DNA of 43,062 bases, from contig CAYVUI010000024.1 in the NCBI GenBank assembly GCA_964454745.1, positions 1 to 43,062 on the forward strand. The letters are read 5' to 3'. This document shows, piece by piece, positions 23,881 through 32,428 of the stretch. Origin of the DNA: CAYVUI01 sp964454745 (lineage in GTDB: Bacteria > Planctomycetota > Phycisphaerae > Sedimentisphaerales > Anaerohalosphaeraceae). The notes beneath the pieces are model-generated. The model had not been told where the DNA came from. It did not search any database and was given only the letters and a program-made list of their open reading frames with translations. The stretch's first letter is position 1. Each line of letters begins with the position of its first letter. A program made the translations under genes and the position numbers.

Positions 23881-25275
23881 ATGGAAAAACAGGCTGTTTC
23901 AAGACGCTCATTTTTAAAAACCGCCGCTGCGGCCTTTGCGAGCTGTACGGTTGGGGGGCTACCACAGGCAATGGCCGGGGGAATTCCTAAGCAGACAAAA
24001 CCCAATATTATATTGATCCTCGCGGATGATATGGGTTACGGCGATGCTTCCTGTTACGGCGGCAGGCATGTTCACACTCCTCATCTCGATGCCCTGGCAG
24101 CCGGGGGCATGAAGTTTACGGACTTCCATTCCAATGGTCCGGTTTGCACGCCCACACGGGCGGCCCTGTTGACGGGAAAATATCAGCAGCGCGTGGGCAT
24201 GGTCGATGTGGACCGTTCCCGTTTTTATACGCAGGTCAAGACCATGCCGCACAAAGAGGTTACTTTTGCAGAAGTACTCAAAAACGCCGGGTACCGCACC
24301 GCGTTGTTCGGAAAGTGGCACCTGGGAGACCACAAGCCGTTTTTGCCGCCTATGCAGGGTTTTGATGTGTATTACGGCCCTCCGTTTAGCAATGATATGA
24401 CACCGGTATGGTCAAACAATTTCCGTCCGCCGCTGCCGATTATCGACCAGACGGATATCGTGGAACTTACGCCCGACCAGGAATACCTGACCGAGCGCTA
24501 TACTGACCACACGATTGATTTTATCGCGGAAAACCATAGCCGCCCGTTCATGGTCTACCTGCCCCATTCGATGCCGCATCGTCCGGTCTTCGCTTCGGAG
24601 CCGTTTCGCAGAGAGTTCAGCAAAGAGCAGATGGACAGCATTGTCGAGGGGGACAAAAAAAGCCGTGATTTCCTGTATCCTGCCGCGATTGAAGAGATTG
24701 ATTACAATGTCGGACGCATCCGCAAGGCACTGCGAAAATACGGGATCGAGAACAATACACTGATTATCTTTACCTCGGATAACGGACCTGCCAGCGGCAG
24801 TGCCGGGCCGTTTAAGGGCGGCAAGGGCAGTCTGTATGAAGGCGGCCACCGCGTACCGGGGATTTTCTACTGGCCAAACGGCATTAAAGCCGGTTCGCAA
24901 ACCGGTGAAATCGCGCTGACGATGGACCTGCTGCCGACTTTCGCAAAATTGACAGGCGGATTTATTCCCAATCTTGACCAGATCGACGGGATCAGCCTGG
25001 TGGATTTGCTTACGAGGGGCAGGAAACTGCCCGAACGCACCCTGTTTTTCCGCATCAAAGAACGAAAGGCTGTCCGCCGCGGGCCGTGGAAGCTGCATGT
25101 GACCGACAAAAAGAACGGACAGACGGTGATGGAACTTTATCATCTGGATAACGATCCCGGCGAGACCACGGATATTAAGGATCAGCAGCCGGCCCTGGTA
25201 AAGGATATGGCTCAAATGCTGCGGGCCTGGGAGAAGAAGGTGGACACGGAAAACCCGCTGTCCGCGGAATGGTAA
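23881..25275 (+). CDS. Tat-exported sulfatase (arylsulfatase family)
   Basis: 464 residues from the ATG at 23881, chosen because GGGAG precedes it and a twin-arginine signal (SRRSFLK, residues 7-13, then an Ala-rich core) follows. The catalytic motif is CTPTR at 89-93; C89 must be converted to formylglycine by a separate maturase not seen here. Other sulfatase signatures are ILILADDMGYGD (metal ligands), GKWHLGD and IIFTSDNGP. The C-terminal part carries KLHVTDKK and DNDPGETTDI. The family removes sulfate esters, in Planctomycetota often from marine or host polysaccharides; the substrate here is unknown. Tat export suggests it folds with its metal before export. First gene of a four-gene unit. 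Confidence 0.95.
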   Translation: MEKQAVSRRSFLKTAAAAFASCTVGGLPQAMAGGIPKQTKPNIILILADDMGYGDASCYGGRHVHTPHLDALAAGGMKFTDFHSNGPVCTPTRAALLTGKYQQRVGMVDVDRSRFYTQVKTMPHKEVTFAEVLKNAGYRTALFGKWHLGDHKPFLPPMQGFDVYYGPPFSNDMTPVWSNNFRPPLPIIDQTDIVELTPDQEYLTERYTDHTIDFIAENHSRPFMVYLPHSMPHRPVFASEPFRREFSKEQMDSIVEGDKKSRDFLYPAAIEEIDYNVGRIRKALRKYGIENNTLIIFTSDNGPASGSAGPFKGGKGSLYEGGHRVPGIFYWPNGIKAGSQTGEIALTMDLLPTFAKLTGGFIPNLDQIDGISLVDLLTRGRKLPERTLFFRIKERKAVRRGPWKLHVTDKKNGQTVMELYHLDNDPGETTDIKDQQPALVKDMAQMLRAWEKKVDTENPLSAEW

Positions 25276-25288
25276 GAAGGTAATCGCC

Positions 25289-26041
25289 ATGATCCCTGTA
25301 CAAATAATTCCGGTAGGCGGTGATAATTATTCCTACCTGGTCCCTGTCAGCGATTCCGAGTTTTTGTGTGTGGACCCGACCGGTGCCGGGCCGGTTGAAA
25401 GTGCGTTAAAGGGGGGTAAACTTTGCGCAATCCTGGCAACGCATCACCATTTTGACCATGTCGGGGGTGTCGAGCCGCTCAAGAAAAAATTCGGCTGTAA
25501 AGTGTTCGGCGGCGATAAACGAATCAGCGGAATTGATGAGATCATGGGCGACGGGCAAAAACTGCGACTCGGCGACTTGGAAATCACGGCTTTAACCACT
25601 CCCGGGCACACCAGCGGCGGGATCAGTTTTCTTGTAGAAGCCGGGGAAGAAAAGGCGGTTTTTACGGGTGATACGCTTTTTGTCGGCGGCTGCGGACGGC
25701 TCTTTGAATGCGATGCAAAAACCATGTGGGATTCGCTGCAAAAGCTTGCTGGCCTCGATGAAAATACCAAGGTGTACTGCGGGCATGAGTATACGGTTGA
25801 AAATTTTGATTTTGCCTGCGAGGTGATGCCCAAAGATGGGGCTTTTCAAAAAGCCGCGGACCAGGCCGGTAAGGTGGTTCGGCAGGGCGGCGTTACCGTT
25901 CCCTCGACGATTGGGCAGGAAAAACAGTGGAATATTTTTCTCAGGGCCGGTGAGCCTGCTGTGCAGGAGACTATGAAAATGCAGGGACGACAAGCCTTTG
26001 AAGTTTTTGGACGGCTTCGTCCCATGAAGGATCGATTTTAA
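25289..26041 (+). CDS. Metallo-beta-lactamase-fold hydrolase, glyoxalase II-like
   Basis: 250 residues, 13 bases after the sulfatase, with AAGAAGG upstream. The zinc-binding H52-x-H54-x-D56-H57 motif (THHHFDHVGG) is intact, followed by TPGHTSGGISF, FTGDTLFVGGCGRLFE and YCGHEYT, the set typical of hydroxyacylglutathione hydrolases. These hydrolyse S-lactoylglutathione or other thioesters. The last 70 residues, which hold the glutathione-binding part in classical glyoxalase II, are present but diverged, so another thioester or bacillithiol-type substrate is possible. Cytosolic; no signal peptide. Confidence 0.9.
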   Translation: MIPVQIIPVGGDNYSYLVPVSDSEFLCVDPTGAGPVESALKGGKLCAILATHHHFDHVGGVEPLKKKFGCKVFGGDKRISGIDEIMGDGQKLRLGDLEITALTTPGHTSGGISFLVEAGEEKAVFTGDTLFVGGCGRLFECDAKTMWDSLQKLAGLDENTKVYCGHEYTVENFDFACEVMPKDGAFQKAADQAGKVVRQGGVTVPSTIGQEKQWNIFLRAGEPAVQETMKMQGRQAFEVFGRLRPMKDRF

Positions 26042-26047
26042 GGAGGG

Positions 26048-27082
26048 ATGATGGTTACGGTATTACTGACGATTCTGGTGGTTCTGGTCCTCGGCGTGCT
26101 GGCGGCGGTGGTGTATGCACTCAAAGCGATCGCAGCCGGGCAAAGCCGCGGTGAATTGCAGGCCCAGGCAATCGAGGCCCTCGGCAAACAGGTTGAATCG
26201 CTTAATCAACGCCAGAGCCAGCAGGGCGAAACGCTCGATAAGAACCTGCGGGAAGGCCAGGCGAATATGACACGGTTCCTGCAGAACAACCAGGAAGCAC
26301 TGACGAAACTGCACAAAGAGATCGGGCAGGTCCAAAGTGCCGGCCGGCAGATGGTCCAGGTCGCCGAGCAGGTACAGAAAATCGGCGACATCTTCAAGAA
26401 TCCCAAACGCCGCGGCCAGTTGGGTGAGTTTTCACTGAGCCGGATTCTCGAAGAAGTGCTGCCCGCGGAGAGTTTTTCGCTTCAATATACGTTTTCAAAT
26501 CATAAAATTGCCGATGCCGTGATTACCATGCCCGAGGCGAAGGTGGCGGTGGACGCGAAATTTCCGCTGCCCAGTTTTGAGCGGATCCTCGAAAGTGAAG
26601 ATGACAGCGAACGCGAAAGGGCCCGTCGCCAGTTCCAAAAGGATGTAACGCTGCATATCGACAAGATCGCGTCGGATTATATCCTGCCCGAGGAAGGGAC
26701 GCTGGATTTCGCACTGATGTATGTGCCCGCCGAGAATGTGTATTACGAGATGATAACGACCTATGACAGCGACAAGGTTTCGCTGCTGGACCGGGCGACG
26801 GCCAGGCGGGTGATCCCGGTGTCGCCGAATCTGCTGTGGGCCTATTTGATGACCATCGTGATGGGGCTGCGGGGTTTGCAGATTGAAAAGCAGGCCGTAG
26901 AGATTCGCCAGAACCTCGGCAAGCTGGGACGCGACTTCAACGCCTTTGGCGAGACCTGGCGGGTGCTGGGCCGGCACCTGAACAATGCGTATTCACAGTA
27001 CGGCGACGGCAGCAAGCAGTTGGATAAACTCAACCTCGCACTGGACCAGATTCATGCGGAATCCGAGAAGGAGAATTTATGA
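26048..27082 (+). CDS. rmuC: DNA recombination protein RmuC
   Basis: 344 residues with one N-terminal membrane segment (about 3-25), a coiled coil (30-120), and the conserved RmuC core: PKRRGQLGEF, VAVDAKFPLPSF, FALMYVPAENVYYE, and VIPVSPNLLWAYL. RmuC limits recombination at inverted repeats and carries a nuclease-like fold; its exact function is not settled. GGAGGG lies right before two consecutive ATGs (26048, 26051). The second has better ribosome spacing, so the true protein may be one residue shorter. It overlaps the next gene by four bases (ATGA). Confidence 0.95.
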   Translation: MMVTVLLTILVVLVLGVLAAVVYALKAIAAGQSRGELQAQAIEALGKQVESLNQRQSQQGETLDKNLREGQANMTRFLQNNQEALTKLHKEIGQVQSAGRQMVQVAEQVQKIGDIFKNPKRRGQLGEFSLSRILEEVLPAESFSLQYTFSNHKIADAVITMPEAKVAVDAKFPLPSFERILESEDDSERERARRQFQKDVTLHIDKIASDYILPEEGTLDFALMYVPAENVYYEMITTYDSDKVSLLDRATARRVIPVSPNLLWAYLMTIVMGLRGLQIEKQAVEIRQNLGKLGRDFNAFGETWRVLGRHLNNAYSQYGDGSKQLDKLNLALDQIHAESEKENL

Positions 27083-27843
27083 TACATTGTGATGATCTAA
27101 AGGGCAAACGGGTACTCGTAACCGGGGCATCGAGCGGAATCGGGGCTGCCACGGCCGAGTTGTTCGCAAAACAGGGGGCGATTGTCGGTGTGCATTATTT
27201 CCACACCGAGGACGGCGGCAAAGCGACGCTGGAAAAGGTCAATGCCGTTTCCACCGGGCACCTTGTCCGGGCGGATATGCGGGATCCGCAGCAGGTTGCG
27301 CAAATGGTAGAGCAGTTTACCCAAAAGGCAGGGGGGATCGATGTACTGGTCAACAACGCCGGCACCCTGATCGATCGGCAGATTCTGGCCGAAGCGACAG
27401 TTGCGTACCATGACGATATTTTCGCCACGAATGTGCGAAGCTGCTTTTTAGGGGCACAGGCCAGCCTTGATGCGCTGAAAAAAAGCCGCGGGTGTATCGT
27501 CAATGTCGGCTCGATTGCCGGGCACAATGGCGGGGGCGGCGGGTCGGGTATTTATGCCGCGGCCAAGGCCGCCGTCGCCACGATGACCATTGCCATGGCC
27601 AAGGAATTCGCTGAATTCGGGATTCGCGTTAACTGGGTATCGCCGGGATTGATCGAAACACGGTTCCATGAGCAGTTTTCCACACCTGAGCGGCGAAAAA
27701 AAGTTGCCCAGCAGACCCCGCTTGGCCGAAACGGCACCGCCGAGGATGTCGCCAATGCGATTGTTTTTCTCGCCAGCGAAGCGGCAAGCTTTATTACCGG
27801 CGAATACATTGCCGTAAACGGCGGCCTGCTGATGAAGCCTTGA
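27079..27843 (+). CDS. Short-chain dehydrogenase/reductase (SDR family)
   Basis: 254 residues. Classical SDR layout: TGASSGIG at 15-22 binds NAD(P), VLVNNAGTLID sits in the Rossmann fold, and the active site is YAAAK after an extended glycine stretch (GHNGGGGGSG), with the catalytic serine in VGSIAG. The C-terminal GLIETRFHEQF and FITGEYIAVNGGL are as in FabG-like oxidoreductases. No cofactor-selecting residue beyond the glycine motif could be read with confidence. The start codon overlaps the rmuC stop, so it is translationally coupled. The substrate is unknown; FabG (3-oxoacyl-ACP reductase) is one possibility, a sugar or alcohol dehydrogenase another. Confidence 0.92.
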   Translation: MIHCDDLKGKRVLVTGASSGIGAATAELFAKQGAIVGVHYFHTEDGGKATLEKVNAVSTGHLVRADMRDPQQVAQMVEQFTQKAGGIDVLVNNAGTLIDRQILAEATVAYHDDIFATNVRSCFLGAQASLDALKKSRGCIVNVGSIAGHNGGGGGSGIYAAAKAAVATMTIAMAKEFAEFGIRVNWVSPGLIETRFHEQFSTPERRKKVAQQTPLGRNGTAEDVANAIVFLASEAASFITGEYIAVNGGLLMKP

Positions 27844-27874
27844 CTGAAATTTCGGGCTTTTCGGCTCGGATATT

Positions 27875-27902
27875 TTGTTCCGGAGCGGTTTTGTGGTAGA
27901 AT
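27875..27902 (+). promoter_or_regulatory. Possible upstream promoter of the MauE-thioredoxin gene
   Basis: TTGTTC (27875-27880), 16-base spacer, TAGAAT (27897-27902), 92 bases before the ATG at 27995. A second candidate lies just downstream. Confidence 0.4.
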
Positions 27903-27912
27903 AGGGGGAACT

Positions 27913-27940
27913 TTGACCGGTTTTTGTTGTCAGATATACA
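27913..27940 (+). promoter_or_regulatory. Promoter of the MauE-thioredoxin gene
   Basis: TTGACC (27913-27918), 16-base spacer, TATACA (27935-27940). Expected start near 27947, about 48 bases before the ATG. Confidence 0.5.
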
Positions 27941-27994
27941 AAGGTTGGATAGTCGTGTTTTCAGGTATTTGTATACCCCGTTTTCGAGTTTTAT

Positions 27995-29227
27995 ATGAAC
28001 AATAAAATGAATCATGCAGTAATGATCCTGACCGGGTCGGTGCTGATCGTCGCCAGCTTTCTAAAGGTGCACCTGATGACGACCCAGCCGATCGTCGGTG
28101 ACCATTTGTGGGAACAATGGGAGTTTTTCCTGATCCAGGTACCGCTGGTGTTGGGCCTTGGGATATGGCTGGTCAGCGGTTTGTTTCGCAAGGCCGGCTG
28201 GATACTCGGTATCCTGGCACTTTTGGTCTTCCTGGGCGATACGGTTTACAAGGCTGTGACCGGGGCCGAGTCCTGCGGGTGTTTCGGTACCGTGGAGGTG
28301 GATCCCTGGGTTACACTGTTTGCCTTCAATCTGCCGTTTCTGGCCCTGATGCTTATCTTCCGGCCCAAGGGCGAGAAGCTTTTCGACTGGCCCCGATGGG
28401 ACCACTTTATCGGCATTGCGGTGGTTACGGCCCTGCTCTTGCCCGCGACAGTAGGCTTTATGGCCATCAATAAGGTCGAACCGGTGCGGATCGACGGGAT
28501 ACAGATTTCCCTGCCGGATCCTGTGGTTAAGGATGCTTCTCCAGCCTTGCCGGACCCAGTCGAGATTGAAACAGAAGTGCAGCCGGGGCCGAAAGCTGAG
28601 ATGCCGGAAACGGACCAATCTGCCCCAGCGGATGCTCAAGTCGAGCCCGATCCGGGTAACCCCGAAATTTCTCCTGAGGATACGAAGTCCGAGCCGGTGG
28701 ATATCAGTCAAGAGACTCCAGAGCCGCAAACAGCCAATACGTCAACTGAACAAGAGAACGTTTCGGAAAAACAGACCGAGGCCGAAGAGATTCAAATCGA
28801 ACAGCAGCCGGCCGCCTCCGAAGAAAATGAAAACATGTGGGAGCTGTTGCCGCTAATTGACATTGCGGATACCCTTAAAGAAGGCATGGCGATTACCGTA
28901 CTGTTTCATACTACTTGTCCGACGTGTCGGGATGTGATACCGGCTTATGAAAAGGCCATCGAAGAACTTGGCGATATTCCGATAACTGTTGCCTATGTCG
29001 AAATCCCCCCGTATGGCGACCCTGCCGATTCGCCCATACCCGATAACGCGTTCGGTATCTACGGCAAACTTGCCGAGCTGGGCAGCGATGAAAAGGGCCG
29101 TAAGCAGAAGTGGTACATCGGCACGCCCCTGGTCGTCGTTACCCAGGACGGCGAAAAAGTCGCCGGCTGGCCCGAGGGGACTTCCCCGACCTTTGATGAT
29201 CTGCTTGATACGGTTTTCTCCCAGTAA
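27995..29227 (+). CDS. Membrane redox protein: MauE/DoxX-like domain fused to a thioredoxin-like CPTC domain
   Basis: 410 residues in three parts. Residues 1-160 hold five hydrophobic segments (about 8-24, 44-64, 66-88, 106-122, 138-158) and the CGCFG motif at 94-98, typical of MauE/DoxX-type redox membrane proteins. Residues 163-280 are a Pro/Glu-rich flexible linker. Residues 285-410 form a thioredoxin-like domain with the redox pair C308-P-T-C311 (TTCPTCRD) and a later cis-proline-type stretch (YIGTPLVVV). With five spans the thioredoxin part would face the opposite side from the N-terminus, most simply the periplasm. Likely role: passing reducing equivalents across the membrane to periplasmic disulfides. 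The ribosome site is weak. Confidence 0.82.
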   Translation: MNNKMNHAVMILTGSVLIVASFLKVHLMTTQPIVGDHLWEQWEFFLIQVPLVLGLGIWLVSGLFRKAGWILGILALLVFLGDTVYKAVTGAESCGCFGTVEVDPWVTLFAFNLPFLALMLIFRPKGEKLFDWPRWDHFIGIAVVTALLLPATVGFMAINKVEPVRIDGIQISLPDPVVKDASPALPDPVEIETEVQPGPKAEMPETDQSAPADAQVEPDPGNPEISPEDTKSEPVDISQETPEPQTANTSTEQENVSEKQTEAEEIQIEQQPAASEENENMWELLPLIDIADTLKEGMAITVLFHTTCPTCRDVIPAYEKAIEELGDIPITVAYVEIPPYGDPADSPIPDNAFGIYGKLAELGSDEKGRKQKWYIGTPLVVVTQDGEKVAGWPEGTSPTFDDLLDTVFSQ

Positions 29228-29251
29228 TCCCGCTGGCCGGTGCGCATAAGA

Positions 29252-29285
29252 AAAGGAAGGCCTGTTCGAGAACAAACCTTCCTTT
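29252..29285. terminator. Bidirectional hairpin terminator between convergent genes
   Basis: AAAGGAAGG (29252-29260) pairs with CCTTCCTTT (29277-29285), and an inner TGTTC/GAACA stem tops it. A-rich on the left and T-rich on the right, so it can terminate both the MauE-thioredoxin gene and the alanine-rich gene. Confidence 0.7.
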
Positions 29286-29343
29286 CGCCGTTTCGTGTCA
29301 GACATGCCCGGTAGACATATCTGTGCCGATAACGTCAGGCTTT

Positions 29344-29676
29344 TTACTTCTTGACGCGTGCAGATGCAGCGACAACTTCTGCAGCCTTTACCTTGGCAAC
29401 AGCGTTCTCTGCATCGTCTTTTGCACGACGTGCCTGAGCGGCGATCTGCTCTGCACGAGCAGCAGCCTCTTCGGCCTTTGTTTTCTCTTCAGCAGCAGCT
29501 TCTTCAGCCTTGCGTACAGCTTCTTCTGCACGGCCTACAGCTTCAGATGCTTCGCTCTCAGCTCTTTCGAGCAGCTTGATAGCTTCTGCTTCAGCCTTTG
29601 CCTTTGCTACAGCCTGAACTGCAGCCTCTTCTGCCTTTTCTGCCAGAATAATGGGTCTTGATTTCGGTGTTGCCAT
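29344..29676 (-). CDS. Small alanine-rich coiled-coil protein of unknown function
   Basis: 110 residues, one third alanine, with repeating A-E-E-A-x-x-K/R patterns that predict one long amphipathic helix or coiled coil from about residue 12 to 105. There are no cysteines, aromatics, signal peptide or membrane segment. GGAG lies 9 bases before the ATG. The codons stand out: alanine is mostly GCT/GCA and arginine mostly CGT, unlike the GCC/GCG and CGG/CGC preference of neighbouring genes, a pattern often tied to high expression. A hairpin terminator follows. No family recognised; a DNA-binding (histone-H1-like), structural or surface-filament role is possible, but its charge is near balanced, which argues against simple DNA coating. 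Confidence 0.78.
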   Translation of the reverse strand: MATPKSRPIILAEKAEEAAVQAVAKAKAEAEAIKLLERAESEASEAVGRAEEAVRKAEEAAAEEKTKAEEAAARAEQIAAQARRAKDDAENAVAKVKAAEVVAASARVKK

Positions 29677-29982
29677 TTTACATCTCCATAATCATGAACT
29701 GGAATTAGTTAATTAACTTTACTTGGCCAGCTTCGGCTGACAGTGAAATTTTTCGGCATAGCAGGGGGGGCACTTAATTAAATAATAGATATAGTCCTTT
29801 TTTTTGGTACTGATTTTAAGGTCGTTTTTTTGCCGGCTAATGAAGGATAAAAAAAATGAATTTATCGGCGGGAATTCATTAAGCCCCGTTCCATATATGC
29901 CGAATCTTGCTTTGTGTCAGGCAAATGATGCCATTTGCCGTTTGTACACTTCAATGTAAGCAGGGTAAATAAAGGCGTAGCC
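29677..29982. other. A/T-rich divergent intergenic region
   Basis: 306 bases between two coiled-coil protein genes. It contains TTAATTAA twice, several A- and T-runs, and the perfect inverted repeat at 29920-29939. No promoter pair with good spacing was found for either gene. Confidence 0.5.
29920..29939. promoter_or_regulatory. Perfect inverted repeat GGCAAATG-ATGC-CATTTGCC
   Basis: Two 8-base arms with a 4-base centre, 44 bases before the start of the coiled-coil gene at 29983. It could be an operator or a 5' leader hairpin. It is not followed by a T-run and so is not a terminator. Confidence 0.5.
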
Positions 29983-31209
29983 ATGGATAAGGCTGAAATC
30001 GTCAAAATCAAGCGGTATTGCGACCGGGCAACCCCGGGACCATGGAAACGAAGCCTGGTCCGGGAAAAAACGGTCTCGGTCAATACAGATCAACCTCCTC
30101 ACAAGTGGCGCAATATCGTCTGCTTCAATTCCGGTTCGCATATCCAGGATTGGTACAATTTCCAGTTCATCAGCAAGGCCCGGCAAGACCTTCCCCGGTT
30201 GACAAAGGCCTGCGTGGAACTGATGCATCTGCTGGAACTGACCAACCGCCAGCTCGAGCTTGAGAAAGCGAATAAAAAGCTCGAAATCGGCCTCGCACGC
30301 CTGCATCTTCGCCGGATCAATGAGAAAAAACTCAAGCTCAAAGGCGAAAACCGCCAGCTTGCGTCCGATAAGCAAAAACTGGAACTGGAGAAGCGTCAAA
30401 AAGACCTCCAGATTCAGATGAGTGAAAAACAGATCCAGCTTGAACGTACTATTAAAAATATTGAGCTGGAAAGAACCGCTAAACAACTGGAAATCGAAAG
30501 GGCCCAAAAATTGGAACTGTTTGACAGAGATTCCGGATATTTCAGGGGCGAATGTGACAAATTCCTGGACGAACTGGATCGTGTCGAAGCCTCCTTCAAG
30601 GGCAAAGAGGAAGAGATAAGACTCTCCGAGGGATGGACTGAGAACGACCTGAACGTAAAAGCACGTAAAATGATTGTGCCCAGGGATGAGCCGGAAACGA
30701 CTCCTGAAGAAGAACAGAGGTATGAAGAGCGAATCCTCGAAATGGCGCGGCAGCTTCGGGCCAATTACGAGCAACCGGTCAGTGAACCTGCACCGGAGTA
30801 TGCCCCTGTTGTGGAAAACACAGAAATAAACTCAAGTATTGAGGAGAATACCATGAACCTTGAACCGATCCAACCCGAAGAAGCCCAGAAGAAACTGGGC
30901 CTTGAAGATGCACAAAAGGCTGTAGGTGAGTATATCAACGAAGGTGAAGATGCCTGCATGAGCCTCGATTCCATGCTCGACGAGCTGGACAAGACCGAAG
31001 CCGCTTTGAATCAGTGGACCAGCGACAACGCTGAAAGCTACGGTCGATTTGGTGAAAATGTGGCCAGTGCGGCACAGGCAGCCAGCGAGTTTATCCGTCC
31101 CGCGGAAAACCTCGAAGAAGTGGCCCAGAGTGAGCCGCAGCAAGCTCCGCCCGCTGAAGAACAGCACAGCGAGCCGTTCGAGAGCAGCGACCAGACGCAG
31201 ACGGCCTGA
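29983..31209 (+). CDS. Long coiled-coil protein with an N-terminal ATPGPW (Ea22-like) domain
   Basis: 408 residues from the ATG at 29983 (AAAGG upstream; an in-frame TTG at 29935 is less likely). Residues 5-85 resemble a small domain common in phages and scattered bacteria (Ea22-type): RYCDRATPGPW at 11-21, then F-I-x-K-A-R-x-D-L-P-R-L at about 62-73. Residues 85-180 are a strongly charged coiled coil with near-heptad repeats of Leu and Lys/Glu. Two similar helices follow: FLDELDRVEASF (194-205) and MLDELDKTEAAL (331-342), an internal repeat. The Pro/Glu-rich C-terminus is disordered. No enzyme motif or membrane segment. Function unknown; a scaffold or filament-like role is inferred from the coil. 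Confidence 0.75.
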   Translation: MDKAEIVKIKRYCDRATPGPWKRSLVREKTVSVNTDQPPHKWRNIVCFNSGSHIQDWYNFQFISKARQDLPRLTKACVELMHLLELTNRQLELEKANKKLEIGLARLHLRRINEKKLKLKGENRQLASDKQKLELEKRQKDLQIQMSEKQIQLERTIKNIELERTAKQLEIERAQKLELFDRDSGYFRGECDKFLDELDRVEASFKGKEEEIRLSEGWTENDLNVKARKMIVPRDEPETTPEEEQRYEERILEMARQLRANYEQPVSEPAPEYAPVVENTEINSSIEENTMNLEPIQPEEAQKKLGLEDAQKAVGEYINEGEDACMSLDSMLDELDKTEAALNQWTSDNAESYGRFGENVASAAQAASEFIRPAENLEEVAQSEPQQAPPAEEQHSEPFESSDQTQTA

Positions 31210-31251
31210 GAACCAAACGAAAAACGGTAAGAAATTCAGAGTGTGGCTGAT

Positions 31252-32367
31252 TTAGCCCAGGACCTGTTCAAGGGGTGTATACTCCAGGCCGAGGCTGACA
31301 GCCACATTTTTATATGTGCATTTGCCCAGGTATACATTCACACCTTTTGCCAGCTCCCGGCTGATCCGGCAGGCCTCTTCAAGCCCCTTGTCCGCGATTA
31401 AAAGCCCCAGTCGAAGCGTCGTGCTTGTCAGTGCCTGCGTCGAAGACAGAGAAACCGCACCAGGCATATTGGCCACACAGTAGTGAACGATCCCTTCTTC
31501 GGTAAATACCGGTTCTTGATGCGTCGTTGGCCGGGAAGTTTCGATGCAGCCGCCCTGGTCCACCGCGACATCCACGATCACCGAGCCGGGTTTCATCATC
31601 TTGAGGTGCTTTCGCAGAATCAGTTTGGGGGCACTGGCCCCGTGGACGAGCACGCAGCCGATCACCAGGTCCGATTCCCGTACAATTTTCTCGATATTGG
31701 ATTCATTGCTGTAGAGCGTGGTTACCCGGTTAAAATACAGATCGTCCATATAGGCCAGCTTTGCCGCACTGAGGTCCAGCACCGTGACATCCGCACCCAT
31801 TCCCACCGCGATCCGGCAGGCGTTGGAACCGGCCACCCCGGCGCCAAGAATTGCGACTTTGGCCCTCGGAATACCCGGAACCGCACCTAAAAGTACCCCT
31901 CTGCCGCCGGCGGGCTTTTCGAGAAATCGTGCCCCGGCCTGTACTGCCAGGCGGCCTGCGATCTCGCTCATGGGCTTTAAACACGGCAGGCTCCCGTCTG
32001 GCCCTTCAATCGTCTCGTAAGCGACCCCCTTGATCTTTCGCTTGAGCACACTCTCGGTCAGCGGTTTTGAGGCCGCCAGGTGCAGGTAGGTATACAAAAT
32101 CTGTCCTTCACGAAGCAGGGGGATTTCCTCTTCCAGCGGCTCTTTGACCTTGACGATCATGTCCGCGGTATCGAAAACTTCTTCACGGCTTGCGGCGATC
32201 TTCGCGCCCGCCTGCTCAAAGCTCTCATCCGTAAAACCCGCCCCCACTCCTGCGGATCGTTCCACCAGCACGGTGTGTCCGTGCCCGCAATAGGCCCGCA
32301 CGCAGTCCGGTGTCAGGCCGACACGATATTCATGGGTTTTGATCTCCCTGACGGTTCCGATCATCAT
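31252..32367 (-). CDS. ald: Alanine dehydrogenase
   Basis: NAD-dependent interconversion of L-alanine with pyruvate and ammonia. 371 residues, standard length. It shows the N-terminal GTVREIKTHEYRVGLTP with pyruvate-binding R15, VKVKEPL with the active lysine, YTYLHLAA with the catalytic histidine, the Rossmann motif ILGAGVAGSNA, and VDVAVDQGGC and NMPGAV near the C-terminus. GGAAGGA precedes two adjacent ATGs; either may be used. It follows rfbC by 61 bases and may be the last gene of a three-gene minus-strand unit. Useful for fermentation balance or ammonia assimilation; regulation is not visible. Confidence 0.96.
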   Translation of the reverse strand: MMIGTVREIKTHEYRVGLTPDCVRAYCGHGHTVLVERSAGVGAGFTDESFEQAGAKIAASREEVFDTADMIVKVKEPLEEEIPLLREGQILYTYLHLAASKPLTESVLKRKIKGVAYETIEGPDGSLPCLKPMSEIAGRLAVQAGARFLEKPAGGRGVLLGAVPGIPRAKVAILGAGVAGSNACRIAVGMGADVTVLDLSAAKLAYMDDLYFNRVTTLYSNESNIEKIVRESDLVIGCVLVHGASAPKLILRKHLKMMKPGSVIVDVAVDQGGCIETSRPTTHQEPVFTEEGIVHYCVANMPGAVSLSSTQALTSTTLRLGLLIADKGLEEACRISRELAKGVNVYLGKCTYKNVAVSLGLEYTPLEQVLG

Positions 32368-32428
32368 GGCAGGTTCCTTCCAAAAAATACACGGATCTTA
32401 GCCGGATTCCATCGCATAAAACGCGATC

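Noticed and set aside
29983..31209. Prophage remnant suggested by the ATPGPW domain
   Set aside because: No capsid, terminase, tail, lysis or integrase gene is present and neighbours are housekeeping genes.
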